Source of the DNA: Brachypterus glaber
Taxonomy: Eukaryota; Arthropoda; Insecta; Coleoptera; Kateretidae
Length of the DNA: 64,000 nt
Direction of reading: 5' to 3'
Assembly (NCBI GenBank): GCA_958510825.1
Contig: OY294050.1
Coordinates: 9,587,340 to 9,651,339, forward strand
Under the pieces are notes generated by a model, which did not search any database, had not been told where the DNA came from, and saw nothing but the letters and a program-made list of their open reading frames with translations. Positions 12,796 through 25,690 of the stretch are shown here, in pieces. Position numbers and translations under genes: made by a program. The first letter of the stretch is position 1. Each line of letters begins with the position of its first letter.

Positions 12796-14050
12796 TATTT
12801 TTCTGGTTAGATTGTTTTTTCCGTGTGTAATAATTATTATAAGTAATTTAGACAAATTGTTTCATTTCTTGTTTTTCGTTTAATAATTTAAGTTTAATTA
12901 TCTTATAACTGTTAGATATTAATATTTAATTGTTAACTCATTGTCAAACGTTCGGTTTTGCGTGAAGCTTTTTGATTAGAGGCGTGTGGTAAATTAAACA
13001 CACCTTTATATCACCTATAAACCACCTACTAATCCGTAGATACACTGATAGAAAAATCTAAAAATATTAATACAAAACGTTGTTGTGTCAATTTTTAGGT
13101 ATAGAATACAATTTTCACGATTATTCTAAAACATTATAACCTTATATTAAGTACAATCAAACTATATATATATATACTAAACAACTTCATAGTATTTAAT
13201 TTCACAATATTTTTGTACTATTTTGCCGGTATTTTATTAAGGATGATTAATAAAGATGGCCGAAATCAGCTGATTTTACCAAAATTTTGAAAGTAGGCAT
13301 TTTGGGCTGAAATTTCCATGTGCATAAGTATACCTAACGATAAGCATATACATGTAATTACATGTAATATGTAGTTTTTATGTAATATGTGAATTTAAAA
13401 TAAAATGCGTACAATTTGTTGTTGTAAATCGAATAACTGCACTCGTTTGTAAATACCGAACGCGTTTACTTGTTTGTTGTTGTATTCTATGCAATATATA
13501 GCGCATATACAACTATTTATTGTTTTCGAAACCACGTATCTCAAAAATATTAACTTTTGGTTCCTTACACTACACACCGGTCTGGAAACAATTTTTAGCT
13601 CAACTTTTATATAACCCAAGTGTTTTTTCATAATTTAATTATTTAGAGCTTTGGCATCTTTTTAAGACAAAATTAAAAAAAAAATCTATCCATGCATTTT
13701 TGAGAAAAACGATTTTAATCATACAGTTAAAGCTCTCGCTTCGGTCTCGTTACGGGCGAGAGGCCTCTCTTTATCGTTACAACGATACGATATTTTTCCA
13801 CCTCTTGCTATCTTTCTGTTCAACGATAACGAGACGATAGCGAGACGATAGGCCTTAGGCGGCAATACTAATGGTAATATTTTAAAGTTTTATAAAGTCA
13901 AATGAGCATTTTGAGTTTTTTTGAGAACTTATTAACTTGCTGTTTAAAATACTCAGGATGGGATTTTCCGGATTAGTGGCGTTTTAAGTTAGACCTTTAT
14001 CTGACAAAATCCACCATTAGATTTTTCCGAGATACACGCACACCTAACTT
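12796..14050. other. No gene recognised; CGATA-rich imperfect palindrome near 13.74-13.86 kb
   Basis: The run TCTCGCTTCGGTCTCGTTAC..AACGATAACGAGACGATAGC partly self-pairs. The minus-strand frame at 13395-13631 has no recognised motif. Confidence 0.45.
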
Positions 14051-14254
14051 AATGGCGATTTCTCCCGTTAGATTAGACAGGGACAAAAGTTCTACCCAAA
14101 AAGGCTACACTTTCCGGCCAACCAAATAAATACTGTTTGTTGTATGAAAAACAAATACAGTATTTATTTGGTTGGCTGGAAAGTGTAGCACAAATGAGAT
14201 AGAGATAGGGTAGACGTCTTTTGTTTCATAATTCTAGTTGTAAAGAGATCCATT
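14051..14254. mobile_element. Hairpin MITE, family H, copy 2 (one-hairpin form)
   Basis: Ends AATGGCGATTTCTCCCGTTA and GTTGTAAAGAGATCCATT. It has the first hairpin only: sequence jumps from TTCTACCCAAAAAG straight to GCTACACTTTCCGGCCAACC, which in copy 3 are separated by about 210 bp carrying the second hairpin. Confidence 0.85.
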
Positions 14255-15475
14255 GTCTTAAATTCTGAGAGGGAAGATGAAAATTTTTATTCTTTTACTC
14301 TTCTGCGGTTCAACATTTAAGTTTTTATCTGAAACTAGTAATTTAAAAAATAAAATAAAAAAAAATTGAATAAAAAAAATTATATAAAAAAATTATATTA
14401 AATAATTTAATGATTGTAAATTATATTTGTATTAATTATATCATTTTAGGGATCTAATTCAGGCAACACAAGCTCTGCTTATATTTAACAAAATTATAAT
14501 TATAATAGTTATTTATGGTACTAGTGGGTAAAGTAAGATATTGCCCATGAGAGGCGTCAGCCAAGCAGGTTAATTTTCGAGAGGGCAATATCGGTTTACC
14601 CATGAGTGCCATACAAGGTTTTATCCAATAAATTGCTTAGGAATTCATATTTTTATTAAAAATTTTAATGACATTTACAAGAAAATAATTTGACAAGTGA
14701 CAGTTGAGTGGGTAAAATAAATAATTATCCACTCAATAAATTAAAAGCCACGCGGGGGTTATTATTGAGTTTATCTATTTAAAATAAAGCTGGCAATTGT
14801 CTCATTATCTGTATGTATTGGATAAAAATTATTAAATTAAAAAAAAAAAATCCCCTCCGCAGCTTTCACACATCTTGTATTTATATTTCAAAGCAGCATT
14901 ACAGTTAATCAAGCACCAAAGCATATAATCTGCTTTACCGATAAAATTAAGAAGTGTATGATTTAACACCAATTCATTCGGCAGCTTATAAATAATTACA
15001 AGTCGGGGCAAAATAATCACACCTCTAGCGGCTTGTTCTAACAAAGAATTTATAAAATAACACTAAAATAATAATACAAAAATAATAATATCTAGTGAAA
15101 AAATATCGGATACATGGCCATTGTAAGGAATGACTGTGCAAATCTAGTCACCATTGAAAGTTTGACAGTTACAATTAGATGGCGCTGTTTCACCGCCAAC
15201 ATTCACTTGTTATTATTTAAATGCGGCTGATTCGTTAGCAACAATGATTCTTCGGAAGAGTTCTTTTGTTTTCGCCGATGGCTTTTTGTCTTTTTCCAGT
15301 TTGTGTGTTTTCACGCATATTCTTCTCCATGGTAAATATAGGGTTTTGTAACAACTAGTGCCGAAAATATTTTAATATATGCCAATTATTTATACAGGGG
15401 CACCTGTTTTACAAATCAATATGTCAGGAACATGAGCACTTACATATCCAATATTTTTTTGGTAAGGGCATATCC
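14255..15475. other. No gene recognised
   Basis: AT-rich. A minus-strand frame at 14832-15044 (MLEQAARGVIILPRLVIIYK..) has no family signature. Short-period A/T runs near 14.34-14.43 kb. Confidence 0.45.
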
Positions 15476-15492
15476 ACAGTCTCGCATAAGAA

Positions 15493-15590
15493 CGTAATAC
15501 ATAAAAATGCGATGCCGTGATTGGCTTGAGGTGCGGCCATGTATCTTGTAAGCCAATCACGGTATCGCATTCTTATGTTCTATTTACAAA
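15493..15590. repeat. Inverted repeat hairpin around ATGCGAT.CCGTGATTGGCTT
   Basis: The left arm includes ATGCGATGCCGTGATTGGCT and the right arm AAGCCAATCACGGTATCGCA, with outer sequence also pairing. The ~13-bp loop is GC-rich. Likely a small MITE. Confidence 0.8.
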
Positions 15591-16593
15591 AAGTCAACAG
15601 TAATGGAAAGTACTATATCGAGCACACTTAGTGATAGATAAAATCAATACAAACAAAACCGTAACTAAAGACAGAAAAAACGATTTAGCGCTCAAGGACA
15701 CGTGTGTCCGACACTTACCACGAGGGACATCTAGACACAAGACTACTATTTTTAATTTTATAGAGTAATAATAATAATAATACTATTTATTGAATAAAAA
15801 AGATACAACAAATATGCTGTAAGCACTTAAACGCAACTAGTGCATTTGTATGTGCAATATAAATACAAAATAATACTATCCATTATTAGGAATAGAAGAT
15901 ATAAAATATATAATATAAATAAAAAATAGAAAGAGTGATTTCATAAAAAAATTGTTACTTGAATTGTCACACGTATAAATGTCAAAAATATCATTAATAA
16001 AATAAAATTTCAACTCCTTGGTAGTGAGAAAAACGTAATGCGCTAATTTTTGTCTTCGGTCGTGTTTATGGACCTCAGCTCCGCTTCGGTACACAAAATA
16101 CCAGCTCACACAGAAAAAAAAACTTACCTCTACTAGGAGCGCAAACAACTATTTGTTATAGGTATGAGTATTTCTTTCTTGCTCTGTAATATGTATATTA
16201 AAAGAAAAGGAAGTAAAATGGGAGTGGCTATAAATTCAAATGTGACAAATAAAAAACCAACTTGATGTGTGTATGTTTAACAAACAAAAGTATTGTAAAA
16301 GCGTATATGGAAGTTGTTCCGGTTCTGGTAGGCTATGGAAATGGTCTCGCCATTCAACTGTCAACACGTCGCGTTTTAACTTCATTTGTTTTATATTCAT
16401 GGCAGGATATGTTTTTACGACTCTTTTTCGTGTTTGTTTTGGAATAATATTTTATTTAGCACGAATGCATTGTAATTTTATAAATTAAATTCAGACTTAG
16501 TGCTACTCATGTAATAACAAAGAGCTATCAATAGTAGGCATAAGAAACGCACAGTGTAATAATAATTTTTATTAAACTAGTTTACAAGGGTTC
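15591..16593. other. No gene recognised
   Basis: Short (TAA)n at about 15767. Two overlapping plus-strand frames at 16262-16488 are in different frames of the same sequence and neither resembles a known protein. Confidence 0.45.
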
Positions 16594-16946
16594 CAAGGGC
16601 GTAGATCTTTTTCTTCTATGGGGGGGGGGGTAATACCCAGGGCCGGCCTTTCAAGCCTCAAATTTGGTGCCCCTATCAAAAGAAAAAACACCCTTAAATA
16701 AAGCTTTGTGCGCCTACAAATAAAAAATTGCCCCCCAAAAAATACCATCAAGAAAAAAAGCTTTGTCCCTGACTGTTTCTACCAAACGTGGCGCCCCTAC
16801 AAAAAAAATGACGGCTCCCAAAAAAATACCCAAAAGCTTTGTCCCTGACGGTTCTTACCAAACTCGGCGCCCTGCAAACAAAATTGGCGTCAACGCCCAT
16901 GGGGGGGTAATTACCCCCATTACCCTCCCCCTCATCTACGCCCTTG
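16594..16946. mobile_element. TIR element with tandem ~95-bp subrepeats (CAAGGGCGTAGAT ends)
   Basis: CAAGGGCGTAGAT at 16594 is inverted at 16934-16946; poly-G/poly-C blocks next to each end also pair (GGGGTAAT). Inside, AAGCTTTGTCCCTGAC.GT and ACCAAAC..GGCGCCC recur. The plus-strand frame here translates the repeat and is not a gene. Confidence 0.75.
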
Positions 16947-18190
16947 AAGGGTTCTATACCTAAGCAACTTTTTTTTTTTATGCTAAATCCAAATTCGTCA
17001 AATAAAATATTTAATTTAAAAAAACACCGGACTGATTAACTAAAAAGTATAAAACAAGAATAATGTAAAATAAAATTATATAATAACCGTCGCAGCCCCT
17101 TCTGCTTCATATTATTAAAAAAAAATATTTTACCTTGATGAATACAGCTAATATAGTCGAAATATGTACAAATACAGCTATACCTATAATAACTATTATT
17201 CATGAGACCAAGACTCATCTCTCGATACCTAATTTATAAAAATTGAACATTTTTTTTATTTTTGCTCTTTATATATCCCCGATAATAGAAGCCCAAATAG
17301 GCGAAACATAGACTTTTATATAATCCATGTCACCCGCGGTATCAAGACAAATAGTTTGACACCAAACTCTCATCCAGATCTACTCTTGAAAAAAAAAATC
17401 CCATATGTCAGAAATTAGGAATCCTTTTTCAAGTGCACAAAGATGCGCAAAGATTTTTTTAACTGTAAATGGTATCCGAAATTAGGCGACTTTCCTCTAA
17501 CTTGTGTTCTAAGCAATGGCTTCAGAGTAAAAATTTTAAAACATAATTTTTGCAGCGCATTGTTATTATTCAACATTTATTACTCATGTCTATTTGAAAT
17601 TCGATCTACCGCCCTAATAAAGAATTAAACCCCTTTCGGCATTTGCCAACAATACGGATAGGCGTAACCACCCTGTATTTATAGGAACATTATTTAGTGT
17701 GATATTTCTAGTTCACCAATAAAATATTTACGCTGGTGTATGGGTAAATATGTAAGGATACGTAAGGACTGAATAGGGTGTCAGCTTACGCGTAATTGTC
17801 GAAATTAAAAGGGATTGTTCAGCTTTGATAGTACATGCCGATCAGACCGCCACAATAAATGCCGCGAGGCGGATGAGCTTTTATAAAATTTGTCTTCATT
17901 ATACTCTTTACTAGTGAGCTGAAAGATTACACCGCCCCCCCTCAAAAAAAATACTACTGCCAAAAATAATACTTTTTCTTGTAGTACTTGGTTCATTAAA
18001 ACATTTTTGTTTTGTAAAACGAAAAAAAATTTGAAAACAAAAAAAAAAAAAAATAAAACAATTTTTTTTTAGAAATGTATGTATAAATTTGTTTTATCGT
18101 AAATTAAAACCGTGCGGCAAAATAAAGATTTTGTTGCTAATTGTAATATATTAATAAATACATTTGTACTTTTGACAACAAATTTCAGGT
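16947..18190. other. No gene recognised apart from a truncated TIR element
   Basis: AT-rich, contains 17377-17500 (listed). A solitary CACCCTGTAT end lies at about 17669. Confidence 0.45.
17377..17500. mobile_element. Truncated copy of the GAGGAAA..CGCCTAATTTCGG element
   Basis: Matches the right ~250 bp of the full element at 43620-44514 (TCTACTCTTGAAA, TGTC.GAAATTAGGA, GGTATCCGAAATTAGGCGAC, TTTCCTCTAA) with an internal deletion of ~140 bp between the TTTTTTTAAC and TGTAAATGGTATCC blocks. Confidence 0.8.
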
Positions 18191-18391
18191 TACATACATA
18201 CACATACATACATGTTTGTTTAACCTAGTACTATTCTACTTAATTAAGCATCCCCTAAGTCCAAGACTTGTATGGGCTAGTTGTAGAAGGAACCACCGGC
18301 TTATACTGACTTTCGAACCAGTTTATAGGCAGTGTCCGTTTCACTTATCGCCTTCGCCAAATTTCAATTAATAATTACCTAAAAAAGGCAA
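18191..18391 (-). mobile_element. tRNA-derived SINE, family S, copy 2 (head missing)
   Basis: In the minus sense it matches the SINE body (GCGAAGGCGATAAGTGAAAC, TATAAACTGGTTCGAA, CCGGTGGTTCCTTCTACAAC) and has the same (TATG)n-type tail at its low-coordinate end. The tRNA-like head is absent, as in a 5'-truncated copy. Confidence 0.8.
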
Positions 18392-19168
18392 CTCCCTTGC
18401 CCCCTAAAACTTTAAATATATATCAAAAAATAATTTGGGTTATGTTATTCAAGTGTTAGTTAAAAAGTTAAAGGGGGCGGACTTTAGACACGCACTATTC
18501 CATATTGATACAAGTATTTTTAATTCTATTATAATATTGTACTATAATTTCAAAGCGTTATTCTTAAACTTTTTGATAAAAAAGTCCGGATGTCATCAGG
18601 GTTATTTAATCCTTAATTTCGTTTATTTTTTCATGTCAAATTTTATTTTATTTTGGTCTTTGCAGACAAAACTTGTATAAACAATATAAGATCAATACAC
18701 TTTTATTTACAAAAATATTTATAAGTTTGTATAAGCAAACCAAAATTCTATTCATTTGTTGGTTACTAATACCCAAAATCGACCCAAAAAGCTGCAGAAA
18801 AAAAACTCTTTTAATAAAGCAAATCCTCTTAAATCTGTAACATCTGTATTTAATAAGCACACAATGGTGCTAAAATGTATATTAAAGGTTTTTAAATCTA
18901 CTTTTGATTATAAGGAAAGGCTTAAATTCAAAGAAAAAGACTTCCACAGACTGTGGTCCACATTGCATGGTACTATTCAGACGTTGTTAGTACCATAGCG
19001 AGGGTATATACACCTTTTGTGCGAAAATAGAAGCAAATAGGATTTTCAGCTATTTTGTGAATTATTAAGATCTTATCTTTGACATATTAGGCTTTAAGTA
19101 CACTTTGAGCATATGGGTAAGTACTCTAAAGTTTAATGAAATAGAATTATTCTACGTTCCGAAAATGG
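18392..19168. other. No gene recognised
   Basis: Two plus-strand open frames (18435-18680, 18756-18998) are Lys/Phe-rich, as expected for random AT-rich DNA. I see no splice or domain support. Confidence 0.45.
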
Positions 19169-19280
19169 TGGTAACCAGTAGTCGGTGTAAACTCAGTTAT
19201 GACTCATCAACGTTAAAAATAAACACAGAAACATAGGCTTATGAAATAATTTTGCCGAATAATGAGGGAAATTTTTATAT
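19169..19280. repeat. Dispersed repeat, direct copy of 43117-43228
   Basis: AACCAGTAGTCGG.GTAAACT, then CAGTTATGACTCATCAACGT and AATTTTGCCGAAT.ATGAGG, nearly identical at both places (~110 bp). No coding content. Confidence 0.85.
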
Positions 19281-19286
19281 TATTAT

Positions 19287-19433
19287 CCGTGTCTGAAATA
19301 GATTGCAGTGACTCATTTGAGAAAGTGTGCTAAAAAGCGAGGATCATACCAATTCGGGTGCTGTTCGCGTAACTCCGTTGAGGGGAGCAGCATAATACGT
19401 TTTATGTATTAGTCACTGCGTTCTATTTCAGAC
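19287..19433. mobile_element. Short TIR element (GTGTCTGAAATAGA ends)
   Basis: GTGTCTGAAATAGATTGCAG is inverted as CTGCGTTCTATTTCAGACAC about 145 bp later. The interior is GC-richer (ATTCGGGTGCTGTTCGCGTA). Non-coding MITE. Confidence 0.75.
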
Positions 19434-19517
19434 ACAGAATAGTTTGATTGGTGGAAGGGGAGGGATGGGAGAAGGAGGCGGGCGAGATGTCTTATTATTA
19501 TTATTATATCTAGTCTT

Positions 19518-19931
19518 AATGGCGATTTCTCCCGTTAGATTAAACAGGGACAAAAGTTCTACCCAAAAAGGATAGAAGACATACATACACTCCCACTTTC
19601 ACCCAACCAAACAAATTCTGTATTTGTTCTTTGTTGAACAAATACAATATTTACTTGGCCGGGCGAAAAGTGTAACTATATTATTTTTATTAAAGAAATT
19701 ACTGGCGCCATCTAAATTTTAGTAGAATTATCTTATTCTACAGATTCACATTAGCTATGTTCGTTCGTGCCGCTCAGTGCTACACTTTCCGGCCAACCAA
19801 ATAAATACTGTATTTGTTGTATGAAAAACAAATACAGTATTTATTTGGTTGGCTGGAAAGTGTAGCACAAATGAGATAGAGATAGGGTAGACGTCTTTTG
19901 TTTCATAATTCTAGTTGTAGAGAGCTCCATT
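19518..19931. mobile_element. Hairpin MITE, family H, copy 3 (two-hairpin form, reversed)
   Basis: Reverse-complement layout of copy 1. It starts AATGGCGATTTCTCCCGTTA, then comes the hairpin with CACCCAACCAAACAAATTCT, the spacer with GGCGCCATCTAAATTTTAGT, the hairpin with GCTACACTTTCCGGCCAACC, and it ends GTTGTAGAGAGCTCCATT. High identity to copies 1 and 2 suggests recent activity. Confidence 0.88.
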
Positions 19932-20359
19932 AAAGACGAAACGTCTCTGTTGCATGGTTTTTATTTGAAGTCCTAGTCCCGATATTTGTTTATTAATTGT
20001 TTAATAGTATAATTAATCAGTGATAATTCATCAGTACCTACCTAATATTGATCTTATGTGACGGGTCACAATGATCAACCTGTCCTTACCTATTACCTAT
20101 GTAGTGTATCATTAACGATGTAACATGCAAACAAATGAATAGCGATCGTGAGAATTTTACAGCTGCCTTCTACGAATACCCATCTATTTAAAATTTATTA
20201 ATTATTAAACAGATCGGCTGCCCCATTCCAAAACAAAGTATATGCTTTTGATTTAGTTCGGAAAAGAATAGCAAAAACTTTGATTTGGCTGTTCTGGTTT
20301 ACTGGTGGTGTTATAAAAAAGTTATGGGTATACAATTACTTAATTTTGATATATAACTT

Positions 20360-20581
20360 GAGTTAAATTTTCACTGGCGCTAACTGCCTTTTTCAGTTAA
20401 TTTATAATTGTAATTTGGAGAAGGCGAGACACTCCCTATAACCCTATAAACTGGTTCGAAACTCAGATAAAGCCGATGGTTTCCTCTACTACTAGACCAG
20501 TCAAGTCCTGCGAGGACTGTCCTGGACTTATTGGGTGCTTAATTAAGTAGAATATTACGAGGTTAAATAAACATGTAATGT
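20360..20581 (+). mobile_element. tRNA-derived SINE, family S, copy 3 (starts at the B box)
   Basis: Begins GAGTTAAATTTTCACTGGCG (a mutated B-box region) and follows the body with TTGGAGAAGGCG, CTATAAACTGGTTCGAA and GATGGTTTCCTCTACTACTA. It carries an extra TCCTGCGAGGACTGTCCTGG stretch and ends CGAGGTTAAATAAACATG. Confidence 0.82.
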
Positions 20582-22498
20582 AATAGAATGTGATGGAATC
20601 TGACAGAGGAACTTATTTTAAATATTTACATTTATTTTATTTTGTTTTGCATAAAGTATCATACGTAATTTTTAATAATTTTAAGTTTCACTTGTGTAGA
20701 TAATTTGTTTTGGACTTGTTTAAGCAGGTACTAAAATATTTGCACGTGCTTTGTTTTGGATGTGAATTCTGAAAAAATTGATGTAGATACTGTGTGTAAG
20801 CATAAATTATATCTGTAAATCTAAGAGATATGAGTATTTTACTGAAATAGGTAGATTTAGGATAAACTTTAAGTGGAAAATGTGGAAAATCTCAATTTAA
20901 AAAAAATGTTGGTTACTTTGTTTTGGAATGTGTCAGCCGAGATAAGGCTATTATTATTAGTTTCAATAAACAACATAGTTACTTTTACAATAAGTACTAT
21001 TTAAAAAATAATAGCATATATATTTATATGTAGCTGAAATATTATTTATTTATCTAGTAAATTATTTATTCAGTAAATTATTTATAATATCGATTTTAAT
21101 AGAGAAAAATATGATAATTTTTATAAACTTATTTAGCCAAAGACGAAAGGTCTATATTTTTGTATAATGTTTCAAGAATTCCTTAAGAACATTTATCACC
21201 CTTATCCCAGCAATACAACAAGAATTTGCAAGACCTTTCGATTGAAGAGCTTTAGCAATTAGTGTACCAAATTTGGGTCATAGATTTTGTATCTGAAATC
21301 AGATTTTAAATCTGTAATTAGACTTTAAATCTCTAATCAGATTTTTCGGGTCACATCAGGGATTTCTTCTGTATGCACTTAAAGTTGTTAAAAAACTCTG
21401 GCATTGAAGCTAGCGTTTGTAGCATTAACAAAGGTTTTTAGGTCAAATATTCAAATAGGATTAGCTTTACTCTGCCACCCATCCTCCCCGATATAAGCTC
21501 CATAACGTTGCACCCCTTACCCGATTTTTCCCTGGGTTCCCCTACCCATAATGACAACTAACCCCTCTCTTCCCTACTAAAAATAATAATATATCGCTTG
21601 GTACATTTTTGTTAAATTTTAAACATAATATCATATATTATAATCTAATAATTCAAGTATGACAGTTGCAAATTCCTAAAAGTAAAAATGCTACCGTAAA
21701 ATTTATATCTGATATCTTACACATTTAATATTTACAACTGGTATACTGACCAACACATGTCAGATGTACATGATTGATGATTCTTTAAAATGTTGGCCAG
21801 TATTTAATTTTATTATTGACAACTAATTCATCTTTTCTATTTGTTGTTATCTCAACATTTACATCGAAAATTTATTTGTGTTTATTATTATTTGTACTTA
21901 TCAAGGAATGCCTACATCAGGATGTCAGCGTATTTAAAAGAACATATGTTTTCAAATTATACGTAGTATTACTCTTATAATTTTTTTTTTTTAGTTAATC
22001 TTTTTGAAATGTCAAATCGAATAAAGCTCTATAGAGATCTAAAGAACAAGACAACTATTTATTTATTTTTTAATTAGCAGAAAATCATTTTGTAGGTACT
22101 GTTGAGATATCGACTTTAAATGAGCAGGGGGACATGGGGGATATTGTTTTTTAATACAAAGGGGGCTGGATAATATATCGTTTTAAAGTCTATAAAAATC
22201 TTTATTTGACAACATATCTTTTTTATTTTTTTAGATATTTTTTTTTTGGGTTTAAAATTAAATTATACTTTTAAACGTAAATTATAAACGTAAATTATAC
22301 TTTTAAACTAATTTTAAATGATAGTAACTTGGATATAATTAAAAATTTATAAAAAAATATTAAAAAATCACATTTTTTACAAAAAAAAATAAAAAATAAA
22401 TAATTGATTTGCTTTAAAATGGTGTATCACACGAATCCCCTTTCTGTTAACAAAAATCCACCTATGGCTCCCTAGACACATTTTATAGTATATTAAAG
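20582..22498. other. No gene recognised
   Basis: AT-rich spacer with short internal repeats (AATC.GATTTTAAATCTGTAA around 21.3 kb). No open frame of note. Confidence 0.5.
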
Positions 22499-22599
22499 TA
22501 CTAGTTTCATAACATACGTTTTTAGCTCACGAGTTTTCTAAAGTACTAGTGCTCTAAAAACGTGTTATGAAACGAGTGCTTTTAACAATTTTTTCTATT
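22499..22599. repeat. Inverted repeat around AGTACTAG / TTTCATAAC
   Basis: GTTTCATAACATACGTTTTT pairs with AAAAACGTGTTATGAAAC, and AGTACTAGT occurs in both halves. MITE-like palindrome. Confidence 0.7.
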
Positions 22600-23921
22600 T
22601 TGCTCTAAAATTTAAAAAACTTACATTTAAATTGATGACTGATTTAGGGATTTTTGTTTTGGGTTGGCATTACAGTTTACACTATGTTTAAAATTCTAAG
22701 AACAAATTATATTTTGATATATTTTACAGTCATCTCTTCTTTTTTCACTGCAATTAACCAGTCCACAATTTTAACAAGGTAAAAAATAACCCAAGCACAA
22801 AATTTTGTAAAAAATTAAACTTTAAATCGCCGACATTTGCACGCAAAACGTCAAGAGATAGGCTTTTGTATGTTGGCAACCCAAGAGAAAAAAAAGTAGA
22901 GACCTCTTATGGGCCTATAAGAACACGCTAAATGCGTGTGATTATGAGCTTATAATAGTCGCAAAATAGAAAAAAGCTTAAAACATAAAATGTATGACAA
23001 AAGATAGTTTAAGATAAGTTTATATCTCAATTCGTTCAAATGGGGGTTGCCTTTTGGAACTCACTGTATAATCTCTTTTAATTTTGATTAAAATACATCC
23101 ATCGTTGCGCTGTCTTTCGAGTAAATCCTACATACAGATTTAAATTAGGTGTTAATTTTGATGTAAAACTTATAGAATAATCAACCGAATGCAATCCTTT
23201 CATGTCAATATCATGGTTCCTAGCTTGTGTCAAAAATATAAAAACTTAAAATCTGTCACCAAACAATACAAAATATAGGTATTGTGGCTTTTAAAACCTA
23301 CGTATAAAAAACAGGACCCTTATTTCGTTTCAAAAAACATAGACCAGGCTTATTTAACACCTTTACCACATTGTCATGCTCTTCACACCTCCATGATTAG
23401 AAGAGTTTTTAGAAGATCTTATATTTTCGTGTTTAGACCGTGTTAAAGAAATTCTACCATCCAAAGTATACAGAGTTATTCAGAAATAGGGTCTTTAATT
23501 TTTAGGGGTGATCCTGCATATGAAAATATGAAAAAAGTTTCTATAAACATATGTCCAGAAATGGGTCGTAGGGAGCTAAGCCTCTTTGAAAGTGGCTAAA
23601 AACTTTTGTTTTTATTTAATAACTCAGGGATCCTTTGATATATAACAATGAGGTTTTGCATGTGAACTAATTCAAATAAGGCCCATCTTTATGTGTTATT
23701 TTTATGTACTTATTTTTACCAGGGGCATGTGAAACGGGGGACCTTAAAAATTTTTTGTCCCAAACTTTCTGTGTACCTTTTTTTGTAATTTTATTGTTGG
23801 AATATAATTTCTCTGGTTAAAATACATAAAAATACATAAAAATGTACTCTTGTTGGTTGTAACACTGTAGGATTAACCACTTTCGAGAAAAAATAATTTA
23901 AAGGTGACATCAAAAACTAAG
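22600..23921. other. No gene recognised; decayed repeat fragments
   Basis: From about 23.47 kb there is sequence like the CAGGGTG elements (TTATTCAGAAATAGGGTCTT, then AAACATATGTCCAGAAATGG) without a matching right end. Confidence 0.5.
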
Positions 23922-24628
23922 AATAGTATATTCTATAACTAGTATGGAATAGACAATATTCCGCGCTCGCGGAAAGTTTGTCATACGAGCCGGCAGTCAA
24001 GTATGAGGGTTCCGCGAGTGCGGCATGACTATTCCATACGTGTTATAGACTATACTTTTTCTTCAACTGCAAATATGAAACACTGTATGGCTTTAAACTG
24101 CGGACAAGGTTAAAAACCATGTTTTCTGTGACTCGATATTGTAAATGCAACAAAACACATATTTTTAAATAAAGCAATTAATGTTATTTAATAATTTTAT
24201 CAAATCAGTACTTAATAAAGATTTTTATTTAATTTTACCAGATATTTACAAATTATAATGCAAAAATTGAAGGTTATGTCAGATTATTGTTTAAATATTT
24301 AATAATAGATGGAGCAGTTTTAATTTTTTTGAACTAAATTAATAAAAAACTGGTCAAATATTAAGAAAAACTAATAAACTTTATGTAATTTTGACGCAAA
24401 ACTTTAAATTGCAATTAATTATTCAATATTTCATGGTAAAATATTTATATTTTTTCTAATTTTGCTAGAGTTTTCTTTACTTTTATAAAAAAAGGATGGC
24501 ACTACATGTGCTCATTCTAACACTTGATATGGAATATTCATACCGTATCTAGAGCTAGAATGGATTCATTCTGTGTTTGAAAAGTGTGTGTATTTGCTTA
24601 CATTCTAAAGCAGTCGTAGAAAAAAAAA
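23922..24628. repeat. Dispersed repeat R, copy B (uninterrupted)
   Basis: Collinear with 3303-4419 without the LINE. Its starting hairpin keeps a GC-rich core (CCGCGCTCGCGGAAAG..CCGCGAGTGCGGCATG) that copy A has mostly lost. Serves as the empty-site reference for the insertion at 3834. Confidence 0.85.
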
Positions 24629-24812
24629 TGTTTTTATGCACACAGGTCAGAAGATTGCTTTTAAAGCTACCATGTCCCTTTAAAAACGTTGAATTTTTGG
24701 AAGACCATAGCTCCCTTAGGATTGGTTTTGGGAATTTACTGTATATAAGTCTTTTTTCTTAGTTTTATATGTACATTAATGTACATTCAACCGGCTACTT
24801 TTTGATACGCGA

Positions 24813-24936
24813 TGCACAAGCAATCTACAACGAAAAGTTAACTATAGAATGAGAAGCATTAGGTTATTATGGGCTGCACAAGCAATCTACAACGAAAAGT
24901 TAACTATAGAATGAGAAGCATTAGGTTATTATGGGC
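24813..24936. repeat. Perfect 62-bp tandem duplication
   Basis: Two identical 62-bp units starting TGCACAAGCAATCTACAACG and ending TTATTATGGGC, at 24813 and 24875. Identity suggests a recent event, or an assembly artefact. Confidence 0.9.
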
Positions 24937-25315
24937 TGCTGTTAAAGTAAAGGGAAGAGGAATTATAGGTATATTTCCGTCTTCTAATTTCGTTGACTAA
25001 TCCGATTATTTTGAGACCACATATCGAAATCTAATAGAATCGCTTTTTTTCCGAACGGTTAAACTTTAAAGTGGCTTTTTCTACCCTTGATATACAAATG
25101 TTTTTCTGATCATTTAGGAACTTTTTTATGCACATGCGGTCACATGGAAAAATTGCACTCTTAAAATGCGACGTTCTGTTAAAATTGAAGTACCTTTTTC
25201 ATAGCTTTGGTATTTATTAGGTATACTTAATAAGTATTGCTTATGCTTTATAACGTTTTTGTTTCCGAAACTCTAATTTCCACTTTTTTCTTTTATTGTG
25301 GTAATTTGTTTTGTT

Positions 25316-25640
25316 AAAAAACTGCTACCAACAAAATAATACTTTCCTCTATATTTTTTTTCAAAAAAAGTTAATTTTTTCGTAAAATAAAAAAATTACC
25401 CATTTTACTCTCTTACCCCAATCCGATTTTTACCAAAAACAATCCCGCTAGAACTTTGGATAATCAACCTATGGTCCAAATTGGAAATCTTTAAACCTAA
25501 GCGTTCTTGAGTTATCGTGGTCAGAAATTTCCCGGACACACAGACAGACCGACAGACATAATTTTTTTTTTTGAGAGAAATTGTATTTTTTTGAATATAA
25601 AACGTCCAGAAACGTAAAAAAAAAATAAAAATTTTTCGAT
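25316..25640. repeat. Dispersed repeat with CAGACAGACCGACAGACA motif, copy 1
   Basis: Collinear with about 35528-35790: CCAACAAAATAATACTTTCC, AAGCGTTCTTGAGTTATCGT, AATTTCCCGGAC and then the GACAGACC run. Non-coding. Confidence 0.8.
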
Positions 25641-25690
25641 TTTTTTTTACTTATTGGTGGTATTAATAGAAAAGAGAATATATAATATAA

